From: a virus
IMG/VR virus record: IMGVR_UViG_3300048790_000019
Coordinates: 1-23,500 of that record
Direction: 5' to 3' (one strand)
Length of the DNA stretch: 23,500 bases
Position 1 is the first letter of the stretch, and every line of letters begins with the position of its first letter. Positions 1 to 7,662 of the stretch are shown here, in pieces. A model generated the notes under the pieces. The model worked only from the letters and a program-made list of their open reading frames with translations, did no database searches and was not told the origin of the DNA. A program made the position numbers and the translations under genes.

Positions 1-420
1 AGGTGTCGAAGAACCAATACCAACATTCCCGGAATTGGAATTGTAAATATTATTTCCGTTACTAGCCCATTGACCACTACCCGACCATGAATTAATGGTC
101 ACACCACCTAAAGTGATACCCCCGGCCCCTGCGGTAAAATTGGTACCGCGCACGGTACCCGAAACATCAAGCTGTTGACCGGGTGTAGGTGATCCGATAC
201 CAACGTTCCCTTGAATGATGGCGCCATTGGCAGGGGCGGTTGTATTGGTATAGCTATAAGCACCTACCGCAACCCCGCCATTAATTCCTAAAGTATTATT
301 AGGAGACACGGTACTGATCCCAATATTGGTCCCAGGGGTGTTTATTTCTAATGAATTAGAGGCATGGGCAATCCAGGGTATGAGTAAAGCTACAAGTAAA
401 AATGCTATTTTCTTATCCAT
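1..420 (-). CDS. Secreted fibre-like protein, N-terminal part (cut by window edge)
   Basis: Reading back from the ATG at 420 gives 140 codons with no stop, so the gene continues beyond the left edge. An AAGGAG ribosome binding site lies 7 nt upstream. Residues 1-20 form a classical Sec signal peptide: Lys-Lys, a hydrophobic core (AFLLVALLIPW), then AHA before the likely cleavage site at 20/21. The mature part is rich in Gly, Asn, Ser and Thr and carries GNVGIGSPTP (71-80, followed by QQLDVSG) and GNVGIGSSTP (131-140). This repeat type is common in trimeric phage tail fibres and surface adhesins. The segment QWASNGNNIYNSNSGNVGIG resembles one in the next gene upstream, so the two are probably paralogues. 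It lies 10 nt after that gene and belongs to the same fibre cluster. Role inferred: receptor-binding or surface-displayed fibre. A signal peptide is unusual for a virion protein assembled in the cytoplasm. Confidence 0.75.
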   Translation of the reverse strand, partial: MDKKIAFLLVALLIPWIAHASNSLEINTPGTNIGISTVSPNNTLGINGGVAVGAYSYTNTTAPANGAIIQGNVGIGSPTPGQQLDVSGTVRGTNFTAGAGGITLGGVTINSWSGSGQWASNGNNIYNSNSGNVGIGSSTP

Positions 421-430
421 TGAATTCTCC

Positions 431-925
431 TTAATAAGTTAATGATTGCCCTAAATAGGTTAATTGTTGTCCTAAATATAATAAATTAGCACCACTTGAC
501 CTAGTGGGGCATGTACTTGGCGATGAAATAATATTTCCGTTATTATCAACTGTCCATACAAAACAGCTACCATTAGGCGATTTCACAAATATGCGCATAT
601 TAGCTGTGTTTAAATAAAGTGCACCATCTACTTCTAATTGAGCGGCGGGTGCTGTCGTATTTATACCAACGTTCCCATTCGCGTTATTGTTGTAAATGTC
701 CGTTCCTACTTGTGTCCATAACCCAAGAATGTTATTACCTAAGCATACGTCAATATTATCTAAAGATGTTTGGACATCCTTGGAAAAATTATTCAAGCAA
801 TTATGGAAATTAGCGGTCGTCGTTGATACTAAATTGGCCGGCGCCATGGTAATGGCCTGCCCTTTAATGCTTACACCTGTCACGAAAAACAAAGCAACCA
901 TAAGAATCAATAATTTATTTTTCAT
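431..925 (-). CDS. Secreted small fibre-like protein with signal peptide and four cysteines
   Basis: A 164-residue protein whose ATG overlaps the preceding stop as ATGA, which indicates translational coupling. Residues 1-24 look like a Sec signal peptide: KNK, then the hydrophobic stretch LLILMVALFFVTGV, ending GQA. The mature part has a helical-looking segment (about 38-66), then LWTQVGTDIYNNNANGNVGI and a TAPAAQLEVDGALYL segment, matching the repeat type of the cut gene downstream. Cysteines at 43, 61, 121 and 139 are even in number and paired at equal spacing (18 residues apart), which would suit disulfides in an oxidising compartment. The C-terminus has a short internal repeat, YLGQQLTYLGQSLTY. 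Likely a fibre or surface-display protein. Whether it is in the virion, secreted or placed on the host envelope cannot be told from sequence. Confidence 0.7.
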   Translation of the reverse strand: MKNKLLILMVALFFVTGVSIKGQAITMAPANLVSTTTANFHNCLNNFSKDVQTSLDNIDVCLGNNILGLWTQVGTDIYNNNANGNVGINTTAPAAQLEVDGALYLNTANMRIFVKSPNGSCFVWTVDNNGNIISSPSTCPTRSSGANLLYLGQQLTYLGQSLTY

Positions 926-1200
926 AGTTGGAGGGCTCCAAATACGGTATATCCAAGTGGGATACCTTGATTAAAAGTAACTATATTGCCCATAAGCGTA
1001 TAATCGCCGGTTAAAATATTTTGACCAATACCCATAATAAAAAGACAAATAATGGTAGATGGCACATACGGTAATGTAAAAACAGTCTGACAATCCACTG
1101 TTGCTGTCATACTAAAAGCAATGGGGGCTCCCATAACATAACCTCCGGCCTGTAATGTGATTGCGGGAAATAGAAATTGTTGCACTACAATTTGTTTCAT
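922..1200 (-). CDS. Small tail-fibre beta-domain protein
   Basis: The start is set at the ATG at 1200 because GAGGGAGG lies just upstream; an in-frame extension to 1293 has no comparable site and would overlap the previous gene. The 92-residue product has a pattern frequent in phage fibre domains: VDCQTVFTLPYVPSTI, then GQNILTGDYTLMGNIVTFNQGIP. This is the 'Q-x-F-L-P ... G-x-DYT-x-x-G-x-x-TF-x-x-x-P' beta sandwich seen in appendage proteins. The hydrophobic stretch around residues 48-58 (STIICLFIMGI) is read as beta strand rather than a membrane helix. Its stop overlaps the start of the next gene. Likely a short fibre or tip subunit; assignment by motif and position only. Confidence 0.6.
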   Translation of the reverse strand: MKQIVVQQFLFPAITLQAGGYVMGAPIAFSMTATVDCQTVFTLPYVPSTIICLFIMGIGQNILTGDYTLMGNIVTFNQGIPLGYTVFGALQL

Positions 1201-1211
1201 CAAGTCCTCCC

Positions 1212-1577
1212 TCAAGCACGTGTGACAGGCTGCTTGACAATTAGAGGGCCACCAAATAATCGTGTCGCCGCCCCTGCTGGTGAGTAAACCCAAATATCGT
1301 AATAATTACATGACGGATTAGGCAAGTTCATTGTCAAATTCGAATTCAAGTAAATTTGTATCGTCCCAAGCGTCCCGCCTAAAATGATTTGGCCGATTGT
1401 GCTTGATGCTATGAATAACGGCGGATCATTTGTGCTTACCGTATGACGCGCCGTCATCAAAGCACTATAATTTGTCAAGTCAATAGGGAAAGAATATACA
1501 TCCAACCATAAAATTGGCGGCGGTATAAATGTTTCTCCGGCATAGAATTCTATTGGAATTTGACAAGGATCATTCAT
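1212..1577 (-). CDS. Hypothetical baseplate/fibre beta-sandwich protein
   Basis: A 121-residue protein with TAGGAG ahead of the ATG at 1577. Sequence features are an N-terminal hydrophobic beta-rich part (ETFIPPPILWLDVYSFPIDLTNYSALMTAR) followed by a TIGQIILGG...GTIQIYLNS...YYDIWVYSPAG pattern. This is the alternating strand layout of Ig-like appendage domains (BppU-N-like, low certainty). I do not recognise a specific family. Position between a predicted fibre and a small fibre-domain protein supports a role in the host-binding apparatus. Confidence 0.55.
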   Translation of the reverse strand: MNDPCQIPIEFYAGETFIPPPILWLDVYSFPIDLTNYSALMTARHTVSTNDPPLFIASSTIGQIILGGTLGTIQIYLNSNLTMNLPNPSCNYYDIWVYSPAGAATRLFGGPLIVKQPVTRA

Positions 1578-1580
1578 TAA

Positions 1581-2303
1581 TTACACTCCTATGGGCTGCC
1601 ATGAAGCGCTGTTTAAAGTACCCACACTTACATTAATCTGTAAGTAGTCACCTTTTCTAACTTCCCCTTTTAATACATAGTTAATGGTACCGGCAGGCCC
1701 GCTAATTTCTAATGTATCTAATACATAACTAGGGGTCATACTAGAGTCTGATAATATATTTCCAGTAACAGCGGTAGATCCGCCTATATTTGCTGAAATA
1801 ATACCATCTGTCTGGGCTTGATATATAATGGTTGCAACAATGCTTCCGCTGCCACCAAATACAGTTGCTGAAGTAGTCCTTGCGCCCAACTGTGCCGAAA
1901 CTTTAAGAGTTCCCCAGTAAGTTGTATTGGTCGGAAGTGTTCCTGATATGCCCGCTCCTGAGTTGTCATTAATTACCTGATATAACACACCACTATACTG
2001 AACTACACTGTTAATAAAATATGTGGTACCTGCATCGTATTCTGGTATTCCCATTTGAAAACTATAGGCCAACATATAAGCAAACACATAGCATACGGCA
2101 TTCATGTCTTCCAGGAAGGGCCTATTGCTGGCAATAGTTTCAGCAGCCCATCCGGTTGTATAGGCGGTCAAAGATTGCAATGTCGCAATGTTCGCGGTAT
2201 AAACAGGGCTACCCGTTGCGGGTGAACCAAATTGGCAAATGTCGGACGCTGCATTGACATTCACCGCAAACTGTTTAAATGTTGCTCTTGGTATTTTGGC
2301 CAT
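1581..2303 (-). CDS. Tail fibre / adhesin with carbohydrate-binding-like module
   Basis: A 240-residue protein with AAAAGGAG upstream of the ATG at 2303. Residues 1-80 form an N-terminal attachment-like region. Residues about 84-132 (MGIPEYDAGTTYF, VVQYSGVLYQVIND, GTLPTNTTYWGTL) follow the aromatic spacing Y-x-x-G-x-x-Y ... V-x-x-x-G-x-x-Y ... W-x-x-L of small carbohydrate-binding modules common in phage fibres. Residues 145-240 are a Gly/Ser/Ile-rich beta domain, probably trimeric. It is the first gene after the gpI-like baseplate protein, where P2-like phages carry their fibre gene. Predicted to mediate host binding; the receptor is unknown. Confidence 0.7.
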   Translation of the reverse strand: MAKIPRATFKQFAVNVNAASDICQFGSPATGSPVYTANIATLQSLTAYTTGWAAETIASNRPFLEDMNAVCYVFAYMLAYSFQMGIPEYDAGTTYFINSVVQYSGVLYQVINDNSGAGISGTLPTNTTYWGTLKVSAQLGARTTSATVFGGSGSIVATIIYQAQTDGIISANIGGSTAVTGNILSDSSMTPSYVLDTLEISGPAGTINYVLKGEVRKGDYLQINVSVGTLNSASWQPIGV

Positions 2304-2315
2304 CAGAATCTCCTT

Positions 2316-3035
2316 TTAAATAAATGTTACCGTCACATAAATTCCCATGGACCGGGGAAGAATATCTAAAAACTGTGCTACTTGCGCTGTGATATAATAG
2401 GGCTGTTTGATATTGTAATTGATAATCATAATCGTGTTTTGGTTAGCCCTTTGAAAATGGATTGTATCGACCGGTGTCGTTGCCCGGTTAAATCCATTAC
2501 TTGCAGGCGTACCAGACGCACGGGTAAAGTTAAAATACTGGCCTGATGCTAATGGGACCGTAATATCAATGGCCCCATCCCAAGTATTGTATAACGCATT
2601 TTTTAAAGCTTTAAAGCTGGAATATGTATTATTATATATTATTTTTAATTTAATTAAATTAATCATTTCAAAATCGCTAAGCGTATAGCTGGCATTAACC
2701 TGGGCCCTTAAAAAGAAATCTGGATCAATTGGCGTCGTCGCTCGATTGAATCCAATGCTTGCAGGCTCACCTAAAGCGCGTGTGAAACTAAAATAGGTTG
2801 CATAGGGTTGAATGCCATAGACATTTCGTGGAACACCGACGATCTCACCAATAATTGTTAATTGAGCGCCTATCGCTGTATTTAAATTAAAACATGTCTG
2901 TAATGATAAAAATAATCCATCACATAGGGATTGATTGACAACCAATTCAATGAATTGCGTAAACTTAGGCAAACCCGCGTATTGAATTATCAGAAGACCA
3001 ACATAATACAACTGGAGTAATTGCAATGGTGTCAT
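2316..3035 (-). CDS. Baseplate/tail protein, gpI-like (DUF2612 type)
   Basis: A 239-residue protein following the J-like gene with a 1-nt gap. The N-terminal half (residues 1-70) contains the DUF2612-type segment LNTAIGAQLTIIGEIVGVPR, the 'G-x-x-L-D-x-x-G-x-x-x-G-x-x-R' signature of this group, which replaces gpI in many contractile phages. It is expected to link the outer baseplate wedge (J) to fibres. The region holds two copies of a motif of about 34 residues (81-114 and 167-200), each reading F-x-FTRA-x-G-x-PAS-x-GFNRATTP. The copies are separated by the usual DUF2612 helical core (SDFEMINLIKLKIIYNNTYS). The duplication looks like an internal insertion and is annotated separately. Confidence 0.75.
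   Translation of the reverse strand: MTPLQLLQLYYVGLLIIQYAGLPKFTQFIELVVNQSLCDGLFLSLQTCFNLNTAIGAQLTIIGEIVGVPRNVYGIQPYATYFSFTRALGEPASIGFNRATTPIDPDFFLRAQVNASYTLSDFEMINLIKLKIIYNNTYSSFKALKNALYNTWDGAIDITVPLASGQYFNFTRASGTPASNGFNRATTPVDTIHFQRANQNTIMIINYNIKQPYYITAQVAQFLDILPRSMGIYVTVTFI
2469..2540 (-). repeat. Internal duplicated segment, copy 2 (C-terminal)
   Basis: Encodes residues about 167-190 of the gpI-like protein (YFNFTRASGTPASNGFNRAT onward). It matches copy 1 at 2727-2798 at both protein and DNA level with many substitutions, so the duplication is not recent. The offset is 258 bases, exactly 86 codons. Confidence 0.7.
2727..2798 (-). repeat. Internal duplicated segment, copy 1 (N-terminal)
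   Basis: Encodes residues about 81-104 of the gpI-like protein (YFSFTRALGEPASIGFNRAT onward). Partner of the copy at 2469-2540. Both keep the reading frame and the conserved Phe, Arg, Pro and Gly positions, so each probably forms the same small structural element. Confidence 0.7.
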
Positions 3036-3036
3036 G

Positions 3037-4230
3037 TTAAGTATTCGTCACTGTAATGTTGGTCGTCTGAATAACAAAATAATAATTTACCGCCGGTGTC
3101 GATATCGAATTATAGAAATTAATATTGTCCCGAGATACACTCGCCGATGTCACTAAAAGAAGCGGATTATAACTTTTGATAAGCGCTGTGAGAGTCGTTA
3201 TATCAGCGACTTGGTTGATACCTAAAATGTAATTATTGGCAATCCATGTCTTTAAGCTTGCATCGTCTATATACCCCGATGATAATGATTCAACATTTAA
3301 ATTAATATATAACTGTGCCTGTAAAGCAAAATCATAATAGACCGTAAATAGCGAACCATCTATTTGAACGACATTATAAGAGTTGGACCCTTTATTGCCG
3401 CATCCATCCCCTAGGTAATCATAGATAGTCTCGGCAATCAAATAAGATGTTCCACCTACGATGATGGGCCATATGGAATGGGGTGGTACATTGAGCGCGT
3501 TGGTTGTCGCGGTATTATTCTCATAGACAGCCGCTTGTTCAACGCCTGGGATTTGGTTCAAGGCCGCATATAATGCCATGGCCTTATGTGTTGCAATTCC
3601 GGCGGTTGACTGTTGGCGACGCGTCTTAAGTTGTCCGTCCGTCTCTTGGGTGGCGCCCACACTATAGGCAGGGTAAGGATTATTGACGGTCAAGACGCCT
3701 AACTGAGGTGTCACAATCGCGGTAATGGTATTTTGAATGGCTTGTACAAAACCAATATTGGCCGCTTGGAAATTAAGGGTATACGTGCCTGTAGCGACGA
3801 CTGCGGATGTTATCAAATTGTATTGATTGCCGTTGCCATCTGCCACAACAAAGGGCGTCTGGACCGAGTTGTCAAGTCCGGTTAAACTGACAGATTGACT
3901 AGTTACCATCACAATCTGCACTTGAGTATATGTGCCACGCTTCCGGTAGAGGCCGTTTAGATAAGCAATGTTATCTAAACTTGTCCCAACAGCTTGATCT
4001 GGATCGAATGATTGATAAATGGCAAGTGCGAATTGCTCCATATTGAGCTTAGACATCGCAAGTAAATTAATCCATTGGCCATCGGGTGTATTTGATGCCA
4101 CATTAATTGTGGGTCCAAATATGGAGTAAAGACCGGGCGTTTGGCTTGTCCCGTTTAGAATATCGGTCACAATATCGGTATATTGCTCTATCTGAATTCC
4201 AGAGGCGTTAATTAGATTGGCTGTTGGCAT
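3037..4230 (-). CDS. Baseplate J-like protein
   Basis: A 397-residue protein of the Mu gp47/P2 gpJ (Baseplate_J) type, the outer wedge component that joins neighbouring wedges around the hub. Visible family features are the N-terminal segment with QWINLLAMSKLNMEQFALAI...GTSLDNIAYLNGLYRKRGTY, which is the typical 'G-x-x-L-D-x-x-A-x-x-x-G-x-x-R' element. A central beta domain follows (QTPFVVADGNGNQYNLITSA). A C-terminal part starts near ETDGQLKTRRQQSTAG and includes NQIPGVEQAAVYENNT and PHSIWPIIVGG. The length is normal. The ATG at 4230 overlaps the gp25-like gene by 23 nt and has AGGAG 11 nt upstream. Confidence 0.9.
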   Translation of the reverse strand: MPTANLINASGIQIEQYTDIVTDILNGTSQTPGLYSIFGPTINVASNTPDGQWINLLAMSKLNMEQFALAIYQSFDPDQAVGTSLDNIAYLNGLYRKRGTYTQVQIVMVTSQSVSLTGLDNSVQTPFVVADGNGNQYNLITSAVVATGTYTLNFQAANIGFVQAIQNTITAIVTPQLGVLTVNNPYPAYSVGATQETDGQLKTRRQQSTAGIATHKAMALYAALNQIPGVEQAAVYENNTATTNALNVPPHSIWPIIVGGTSYLIAETIYDYLGDGCGNKGSNSYNVVQIDGSLFTVYYDFALQAQLYINLNVESLSSGYIDDASLKTWIANNYILGINQVADITTLTALIKSYNPLLLVTSASVSRDNINFYNSISTPAVNYYFVIQTTNITVTNT

Positions 4231-4594
4231 TGAGTAATAGCTCCTCTAAATTCTGCAAAACCGCAGAAAAATTACTTGTATATATTGTGGTCACGTTATA
4301 GGCAAGCGCAATATGCCGGCCTACCACATTAACATTAACCGTGTTGACCTTTAAGACACCAAAGGATTGAAGTAGGCATGTGCGTACAGAGATAATTATT
4401 TGATTCTGATTATTAGGCTGACGTAAATATGTAAACCAGTCAATGCCAGACGACATATCCCATACGCAATTATTTAAAAAACTAAGTAACCGTGTCTGAA
4501 TATTTAAAGCTAAAGCGGATTGATTCACTAAATAATTCTGTTGGCCTTGTCCAAAGGTTATATCGCCATTGCTATCCAAAGCGCGTATGATCAC
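4208..4594 (-). CDS. Baseplate wedge protein, gp25/gpW-like
   Basis: A 128-residue protein starting with GTG at 4594; the GTGA overlaps the stop of the spike gene and GAGG lies about 9 nt upstream. The sequence follows the gp25-like/GPW family: a short beta region, then LALNIQTRLLSFLNNCVWDMSSGIDWFTYL ('I-x-x-R-L-x-x-x-x-G-x-x-x-x-D-x-x-x-G-x-x-W'), then a beta half ending in SVRTCLLQSFGVLKVNTVNV. In related phages this protein holds the sheath and wedge together. Immediately followed by the J-like gene, as expected. Confidence 0.8.
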   Translation of the reverse strand: MIIRALDSNGDITFGQGQQNYLVNQSALALNIQTRLLSFLNNCVWDMSSGIDWFTYLRQPNNQNQIIISVRTCLLQSFGVLKVNTVNVNVVGRHIALAYNVTTIYTSNFSAVLQNLEELLLNANSQSN

Positions 4595-5262
4595 TTAATT
4601 ACCTCGTCAATTGTTGCCTGTACTGCTGCCAAAGCTGTCGTAATAGAACTAGGAAAAACTCCGGAAACTATTAAAGTTTGAATTAAATCATCTATTCCTT
4701 GTCCTAAAGTGGTCGCGCCAACGCTAATTTTGATACGATCCTCTACGGCTATTTTAGCATTGCCATTGCCAAGTTCGGGGCCGTTCAAGTTGTATGTTTG
4801 CAATGAACGCGCTAACGACCGGACACCCACAAAAACAAGGGCATCATTCAAATCATGGATACGTGCGCTATTAGGTGCTGAGCTTTGGGTGCCTGTCGTA
4901 AACCAATTATCTATATCGCGGTCATTGAAAAAAATGACACATTCATCACCTTTAATGACAGGGAATGTCAAATAGCCAGGGCCACCGGAGTTTATCAATA
5001 ATGGACATTTTACCAGTTGGGGGTAGGTAATAGTGGTATTATTTGCAAAATAATCGTTCGATGTGTCGGACGCCCCGGTGCCTAAAATGGTCCTCAAATA
5101 ATTCAAGGATATGGTTACGGTCTGATCTAATGGATTAAATAATTGCACGGTCCCGACCCCAATACAATTCATCTCAACCTTAATTTCATTCTTCTTAATT
5201 TCCAAATATTGATTCACATCTGGATTAAGTGTCTGTGATATTTTGCTAAGTGGTGGAATCAT
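4591..5262 (-). CDS. Baseplate central spike protein, Gp138 N-terminal-like
   Basis: A 223-residue protein with an ATGA overlap with the hub gene. Residues about 31-150 fit the Gp138-type OB-fold: GVGTVQLFNPLDQTVTISLN, PGYLTFPVIKGDECVIFFNDRDIDNWF, then ARIHDLNDALVFVGVRSL, the family's 'R-x-H-D-L-x-D-A-x-x-x-x-G' signature. The C-terminal end (IKISVGATTLGQGIDDLIQTLI) is helical rather than an extended beta-helix needle. No HxH iron-binding tip is visible, so this is a short spike. Predicted to close the baseplate hub and help penetrate the outer envelope. Confidence 0.85.
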   Translation of the reverse strand: MIPPLSKISQTLNPDVNQYLEIKKNEIKVEMNCIGVGTVQLFNPLDQTVTISLNYLRTILGTGASDTSNDYFANNTTITYPQLVKCPLLINSGGPGYLTFPVIKGDECVIFFNDRDIDNWFTTGTQSSAPNSARIHDLNDALVFVGVRSLARSLQTYNLNGPELGNGNAKIAVEDRIKISVGATTLGQGIDDLIQTLIVSGVFPSSITTALAAVQATIDEVIK

Positions 5263-6251
5263 CCTAAAACCCCTTCAACCGGTATAGGGTTTGGTAACCC
5301 TGGGTTGGCAATACTATTAATCGTACCCGTCGATGTTGACGACGCTACCTTATAAAATAAGCGTAAGGTGGTGACGCATTTACCATTGACAGCCCCCGAA
5401 ATAATTCCTTTATGGGTAATACCTAAAATTTGATGCTGTCCGTTAAACTGACCGGAACTTTGGGATGTTAAATTAACCAATTGCCCGCAATATAGACCTG
5501 GCGAAAATAATAAATCTACATCCAAATAAGTTTCTGTACGACGAGGAGGGCTTAACAACCCGGTTGTATAATCAATGTTCGGAATACCACCACCACGCAC
5601 ATCAGAATTCTGTAATATATTAATTTGGCCATTCTCTATAAAAGCGCATCCACCTACTTCTCTTTGTAATAATTGCCAACTATTGCCAAATAAAGTCCTT
5701 CCTCTAGGGTATATTGTGCGGTTGGTGTTGTCATCAAAATTGCTCACATAGCCAACAGCCAAACCATTAGGTTGGCCACCCCCTGTCATATTAGGATTTT
5801 GAACCATTGGACACTTGACCAGGTCATTACATAATTGATTTACAACCTGCTGATGACTTACGGGACCGGCCAAGGTGACATTCGAAAATGCCGTTGATAT
5901 CGGATATCCAAAATCCCACCCTAGCCATTCGGTAATAAAATCGGTTGATCCCGATTCTCTAAAAGAATATGCTTGATTCACATTACCATTGAATATTTGA
6001 GGCCATGGTGGTGGTCCGTATCCGGCTGATAATTTCAAAGAACGAAAATCTGTTAAATCCAACTGGTCGCGAAATATCTGTTGACGATGCACGGGATTTA
6101 AGTTCTTCACCCTGAATTGACACCTGTTGGTCGATGACCATGCTTGGCGCGTAATGCTAAAGTCCAAGGTCAAAGGATAACTTATCGTCAATAAAGTACC
6201 GTCATTGAGCTGTGCTTCCAGCGTATAATTACGATTGAATTTAACAGCCAT
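5259..6251 (-). CDS. Baseplate hub protein (gp44/gpD-like)
   Basis: A 330-residue protein located between plug and spike genes, where the hub lies in simple contractile phages. Its ATG at 6251 shares one base with the previous stop (TAATG). The N-terminal domain (residues 1-130) has the hub-type pattern TLEAQLNDGTLLTISYPLTLDFSITRQ ... NRCQFRVKNLNPVHRQQIFRD ... LSAGYG, followed by IFNGNVNQAYSFRESGSTDFITEW. Later, FGNSWQLLQREVGGCAFIENGQI and a C-terminal beta part (LVNLTSQSSGQFNGQHQILGITHKG) match the gp27/gpD-like two-domain organisation. It should form the trimer linking the tube to the spike. Confidence 0.8.
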   Translation of the reverse strand: MAVKFNRNYTLEAQLNDGTLLTISYPLTLDFSITRQAWSSTNRCQFRVKNLNPVHRQQIFRDQLDLTDFRSLKLSAGYGPPPWPQIFNGNVNQAYSFRESGSTDFITEWLGWDFGYPISTAFSNVTLAGPVSHQQVVNQLCNDLVKCPMVQNPNMTGGGQPNGLAVGYVSNFDDNTNRTIYPRGRTLFGNSWQLLQREVGGCAFIENGQINILQNSDVRGGGIPNIDYTTGLLSPPRRTETYLDVDLLFSPGLYCGQLVNLTSQSSGQFNGQHQILGITHKGIISGAVNGKCVTTLRLFYKVASSTSTGTINSIANPGLPNPIPVEGVLG

Positions 6252-6610
6252 TATCTTGGTATTCCGCTCAATGATTGTAAATACGTTTCATACGTCTGCA
6301 CATCATCAGCATTCAATAAGAATAGACTTGCCCTGCCGCTATAAAAATCAGATATTAGAATGGGCTCATAACCATCATTGGTAATAATTGCCAACCCAAA
6401 TGGAATAATATTGGACCATCTACGCAACATATTTGCATTGACCGTCATGCGCTGATAGGTAATTCCACTCCAACCAGGATATGATACGCTCATATTCCAT
6501 CCATAATTTTGGTCAATATATTCCATGTAAAGCGGCGCCTGGCTGCCATCCTCTAGGATTAGGGTAAAATTTTGTTTAGCCTCTAAGGTGATACCGGTGA
6601 TTTCTGTCAT
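6251..6610 (-). CDS. Baseplate plug-like protein
   Basis: A 119-residue protein with an ATGA overlap with the Dit-like gene upstream. The layout (QNFTLILEDGSQAPLYMEYIDQNYGWNMSVSYPG, then LRRWSNIIPFGLAIITNDGYEPILISDFYSGRASLFLLN) matches the small all-beta baseplate plug proteins of Pam3-like contractile phages. Those share 'L-R-x-x-x-x-x-P-x-G-x-L-x-x-x-x-x-x-x-P-x-x-x-D-x-x-x-G-x-x-x-L-x-x'. It would sit between hub and tube-initiator rings. Assignment rests on pattern and position. Confidence 0.7.
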   Translation of the reverse strand: MTEITGITLEAKQNFTLILEDGSQAPLYMEYIDQNYGWNMSVSYPGWSGITYQRMTVNANMLRRWSNIIPFGLAIITNDGYEPILISDFYSGRASLFLLNADDVQTYETYLQSLSGIPR

Positions 6611-7662
6611 AGCATATTGTTATTGACAAATGGAGAAATTTCCATCTGTTGGAACGGCACTTGCGGTGCTATTAGATTAATCTGGGGCGTCTTAACGGCG
6701 ACCGGCAAAGTTCCTGAAATTACCGGATTTGGAATAACCTGTTTCTCTACGTCAATTGGAATATTCGTATTAGGCTCTAAAGGTACGCCCGTGCTACTCG
6801 CGCCCGGGAGATTAGGAACAGGTGTCAACGCATTGACCATTGGCCCCGATGCTTCCCCATCCGTAATTCCTGATTGGATCTGATTAGGGAAATTTTGCGT
6901 CACAGGTGATTGCACCGTCAAGGCTTGAGCTGTTGCTTGGGGACTGGTTTGTGTCGCCGATCCCGCTGGATTTGGGTTGCCAACCGTTGATGTTACGGAT
7001 GTACTGACCGTGTTAATTTGTTTAAATGTCACTTGAAATTCGCTATAGAGCGTCGTCTTTTCCGACTGTACAGGACGCACATCTTCAATCATCATGCTGG
7101 TCAATAAACCAAAAGGTGTTTGAATGGTGCATAAGGTGCGTGTACTCCAAAACTTATAAAATATAGAATATGCCTGTTCTTGTTTAGTCAACGTCGGTAG
7201 TAATTGTCCTATCAGAGATGCTACGCTTGTAATATTATTAATGACGGTTTGTGCAATATTATTGGCCTGTGCCAATGCCGCATAAGCTTGTCCGTCCTGT
7301 GCGTTCCAGTTGGGGATAAGTGCTCCAGGTGATAATAGTTGAATAACAGGTGTTAAGAGATTCTCGGCTTCTACTTGAAAAATATCCGTCAATTCACCGA
7401 CATACCCTGTCAAAGTAAACTTGACAGGCTTTAAGGCCACATGGTCTTGAATGGCATAATTAGTCTCTAAGTAACTATCGGTAATATCACTTTGCAAATG
7501 TATTTCTTCGGGGCCAATGCTATCAAATACAAAACCATTGATCCCCGGAGGCGCACTAGAAGGCGAGACAATAAAGGAATTTACGACATTTGATATTAGA
7601 TCAGTTGTCGAGCCAATCGATTGGGCGACGGCACTACTTAGGGAGAAATTAACTTGACTCAT
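6607..7662 (-). CDS. Dit-like tail tube initiator / baseplate hub-ring protein with long Pro/Thr-rich tail
   Basis: A 351-residue protein, start ATG at 7662 in an ATGA overlap with the tape-measure stop. Residues about 40-225 contain the Dit-like core: INGFVFDSIGPEEIHLQSDITDSYLE, then DHVALKPVKFTLTGYVGELTD, then a helical insert, then TPFGLLTSMMIEDVRPVQSEKT...FQVTFKQI. This type replaces gp48/gp53-like tube initiators in small contractile phages. Residues 226-351 are low-complexity and rich in Pro, Thr, Ser, Gln and Val, with no obvious fold; this may be an extended linker in the baseplate. Adjacent to tape measure and plug genes, as expected. Confidence 0.75.
   Translation of the reverse strand: MSQVNFSLSSAVAQSIGSTTDLISNVVNSFIVSPSSAPPGINGFVFDSIGPEEIHLQSDITDSYLETNYAIQDHVALKPVKFTLTGYVGELTDIFQVEAENLLTPVIQLLSPGALIPNWNAQDGQAYAALAQANNIAQTVINNITSVASLIGQLLPTLTKQEQAYSIFYKFWSTRTLCTIQTPFGLLTSMMIEDVRPVQSEKTTLYSEFQVTFKQINTVSTSVTSTVGNPNPAGSATQTSPQATAQALTVQSPVTQNFPNQIQSGITDGEASGPMVNALTPVPNLPGASSTGVPLEPNTNIPIDVEKQVIPNPVISGTLPVAVKTPQINLIAPQVPFQQMEISPFVNNNML

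Noticed and set aside
4709-4975. 88-codon plus-strand frame opposite the spike gene
   Set aside because: Shadow of a gene with clear family motifs on the minus strand; no ribosome binding site, and plus-strand frames of this size occur opposite many genes here.
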